Shown: positions 60,157 through 64,000 of the stretch, one piece after another
Layout: each line of letters begins with the position of its first letter
Position numbering within the stretch: position 1 is the stretch's first letter
DNA from: CADEDH01 sp041394285
GTDB taxonomy: Bacteria; Actinomycetota; Acidimicrobiia; Acidimicrobiales; SZUA-35
Assembly: GCA_041394285.1 (NCBI GenBank)
Contig: JAWKIL010000018.1
Location: 1-64,000 of the forward strand
DNA length: 64,000 nucleotides
Direction: 5' to 3'
Translations under genes and position numbers: made by a program
The notes under the pieces: model-generated
The model's database searches: none
What the model saw: the letters and a program-made list of their open reading frames with translations, nothing else
What the model was told of the DNA's origin: nothing

Positions 60157-60495
60157 CTACAGGTGCTTGACGGCGTCGATGACACGCAGGAGGGTGTCGA
60201 TGTCGAGGTCGTCGGCCGTGGAGGACTCGGTGTGGATGTCGACCCAGCCGTCGCTGGCCAGCTCCTCGATGAGGATGCGGACCACGCCCAGCGGCAGCCC
60301 GAGCTGGGCCGCCACCTCCACCAGCGCCTTGGGGTTGGCCACCTCCTCCACCACGGCCCGGCGCTCGTGGCGCAGGGCCGAGGTGGGCGCCTGGCGGGCC
60401 ACGACCATGGCCTCCAACGGGAAGTTGGAGTGGGTCTTACCGGCCGTGATGAAGTACGGGCGAGCCTTCAAACGTTCGTCGTCCTCGTAGGCCAT
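60157..60495 (-). CDS. DUF742 domain protein (CvnC-like)
   Basis: A 112-residue protein with RARPYFITAGKT-like opening (KARPYFITAGKTHSNFPLEAMV) and a winged-helix-like end (EVAAQLGLPLGVVRILIEELASDGWVDIH), diagnostic of DUF742. ATG 60495 has an AGGAAAG ribosome site. It is the third component of the conservon. Confidence 0.92.
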   Translation of the reverse strand: MAYEDDERLKARPYFITAGKTHSNFPLEAMVVARQAPTSALRHERRAVVEEVANPKALVEVAAQLGLPLGVVRILIEELASDGWVDIHTESSTADDLDIDTLLRVIDAVKHL

Positions 60496-60571
60496 CGCTG
60501 AGCTTTCCTGTTCGTCGTTGCCCGGAAGTTGCTGGGAGTCGGGTGGAGCGGGTTGCATGCGGAACCGGGGC

Positions 60572-61003
60572 TCAGGCCGCGGTCAGCGCCTGGTTCTTGA
60601 GCTCGACGATGAGCGCCGGCGACAGGGCCGAGGCGGTCCGCTGGCACAGCAGCGCCATCTCGTAGGCCACCATGCCCATGTCGCAGCTCTTGGACGCGAT
60701 CACGCAGAGCGAGGCGCCGAGGCTGATGGCGGTACCGAACAGGTAGCCGTCGGTCATCTCGATCACGATCTGCTCCACCTCGCCCCGGTCGAACCGGTCG
60801 GCGACGCCGATGCCGAGGGCCTGGAGCCCCGACATCACGGCCGACAGCTGCTCGCCGTCGTCGCGGCTGACAGAAGCCGACGATGCCAACAGCAGCCCGT
60901 CGGAGCTCACGGCGACGGCGTGCTCCACGCCGGCGGTCTCCTCGGCGAACCGCTTGAGGATCCAGTCGAACTGGCGTGCATCGGTCAGGGTGTCGGTTGA
61001 CAT
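60572..61003 (-). CDS. Roadblock/LC7 domain protein (CvnB-like)
   Basis: A 143-residue roadblock/LC7 protein: DWILKRFAEETAGVEHAVAVSSDGLLLASSASVSRDDGEQLSAVMSGLQALGIGVADRF and the end MALLCQRTASALSPALIVELKNQALTAA. It starts one base after the kinase stop (TGACATG). Roadblock proteins regulate Ras-like GTPases, here the CvnD-like protein. Confidence 0.92.
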   Translation of the reverse strand: MSTDTLTDARQFDWILKRFAEETAGVEHAVAVSSDGLLLASSASVSRDDGEQLSAVMSGLQALGIGVADRFDRGEVEQIVIEMTDGYLFGTAISLGASLCVIASKSCDMGMVAYEMALLCQRTASALSPALIVELKNQALTAA

Positions 61004-61004
61004 G

Positions 61005-63044
<2,040 letters not shown>

Positions 63045-63147
63045 CAGATGAGCCTCCGAGCTCGGGTGCTGGTGGACAGAACCATGACTGGGGGAGCGTC
63101 GTCATCGGAAGGGGCGGCCTTGAGAGAAACCCGGCCGGTTCTTTCGC

Positions 63148-63175
63148 TGGGGGCGGCAGGCGGCCACCGCCCCCA
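63148..63175. other. Hairpin in the 63045-63311 divergent intergenic region
   Basis: A 9-bp perfect stem (TGGGGGCGG/CCGCCCCCA) with a 10-base loop is followed at 63201-63217 by CGGTGC-CGAAA-GCACCG. They lie between the divergent kinase and BMP genes and could be 5' leader structures. I cannot match them to a known riboswitch. Confidence 0.35.
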
Positions 63176-63311
63176 ACGGGTTCCTAAATGTGGGCCTCCA
63201 CGGTGCCGAAAGCACCGCCTGGTGCGTTGCGTGCGCTCCGGCCCCGGTCGGTAGACCACCAGCGGACCACGAGATGAGAAGCCGCTCCGGCGGTCCACTG
63301 AGAGGAATCCC

Positions 63312-64000
<689 letters not shown>

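Overview
The window is high-GC, densely coded DNA with the gene style of a high-GC Actinomycetota. Supporting features are many GTG starts, chains of genes joined by GTGA/ATGA overlaps, several luciferase-like F420-type oxidoreductases, paired acyl-CoA dehydrogenases, ECF sigma/zinc-finger anti-sigma pairs, a SigB/SigF-type sigma factor, and a conservon (sensor kinase, roadblock, DUF742, GTPase). An Acidimicrobiia-like environmental lineage is plausible, but the order cannot be fixed from the sequence. I see no rRNA, tRNA, CRISPR array, complete insertion sequence, phage or origin.

Layout. 0-2.9 kb: radical SAM protein (cut by the left edge), ECF sigma factor and anti-sigma factor in one coupled operon, then a second ECF sigma gene. 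3.0-5.0 kb (minus): a DUF3179 lipoprotein followed by a thioredoxin/TlpA-like lipoprotein whose first catalytic cysteine codon is an in-frame TGA, with a perfect 8-bp hairpin just downstream. This is a strong candidate selenoprotein and the most interesting item here. 5.1-11.5 kb: an ABC import system resembling E. coli YnjB/C/D, with the permease split into two genes, plus a YnjF-like CDP-alcohol phosphatidyltransferase, a flavin disulfide reductase and a small zinc-finger protein. 11.7-18.2 kb: a stress and membrane-maintenance block (universal stress protein, LemA, HtpX-like protease, SigB/F-type sigma factor, KimA-like potassium importer, PRC-barrel protein). Three of its intergenic regions share an ATGAC-N7-CGTCA palindrome. 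18.3-25.8 kb: mixed small transcription units, including an SRPBCC/TetR operon with two identical operators, an ArsR/SRPBCC operon with a long palindrome, a thiolase, an MFS transporter and two gene remnants.

25.7-44.7 kb: a fused two-half ABC exporter, an N-acyl-D-amino-acid deacylase-like amidohydrolase, a frameshifted LLM oxidoreductase, a complete dipeptide/oligopeptide ABC importer, an orphan branched-chain-amino-acid-type binding protein, a Baeyer-Villiger-type monooxygenase, and an LLM/SDR/BenE cluster suggesting catabolism of an aromatic or cyclic compound. 44.8-56.0 kb: acyl-CoA dehydrogenases and a class III CoA transferase around a MacAB-like export operon with an acidic lipoprotein. 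A 58-bp unit is tandemly repeated three times between two acyl-CoA dehydrogenase genes. 56.0-63.0 kb: MscS channel, DUF421 protein, a large unrecognised coiled-coil protein and the conservon. The right edge cuts a BMP-family binding lipoprotein gene.

The common theme is an aerobic heterotroph that imports peptides and small organic compounds, degrades acids as CoA thioesters, and puts much coding capacity into envelope and redox functions. No intergenic stretch exceeds about 300 bases; the longest (31111-31363, 32230-32501, 63045-63311, 22680-22909) are described in the entries.
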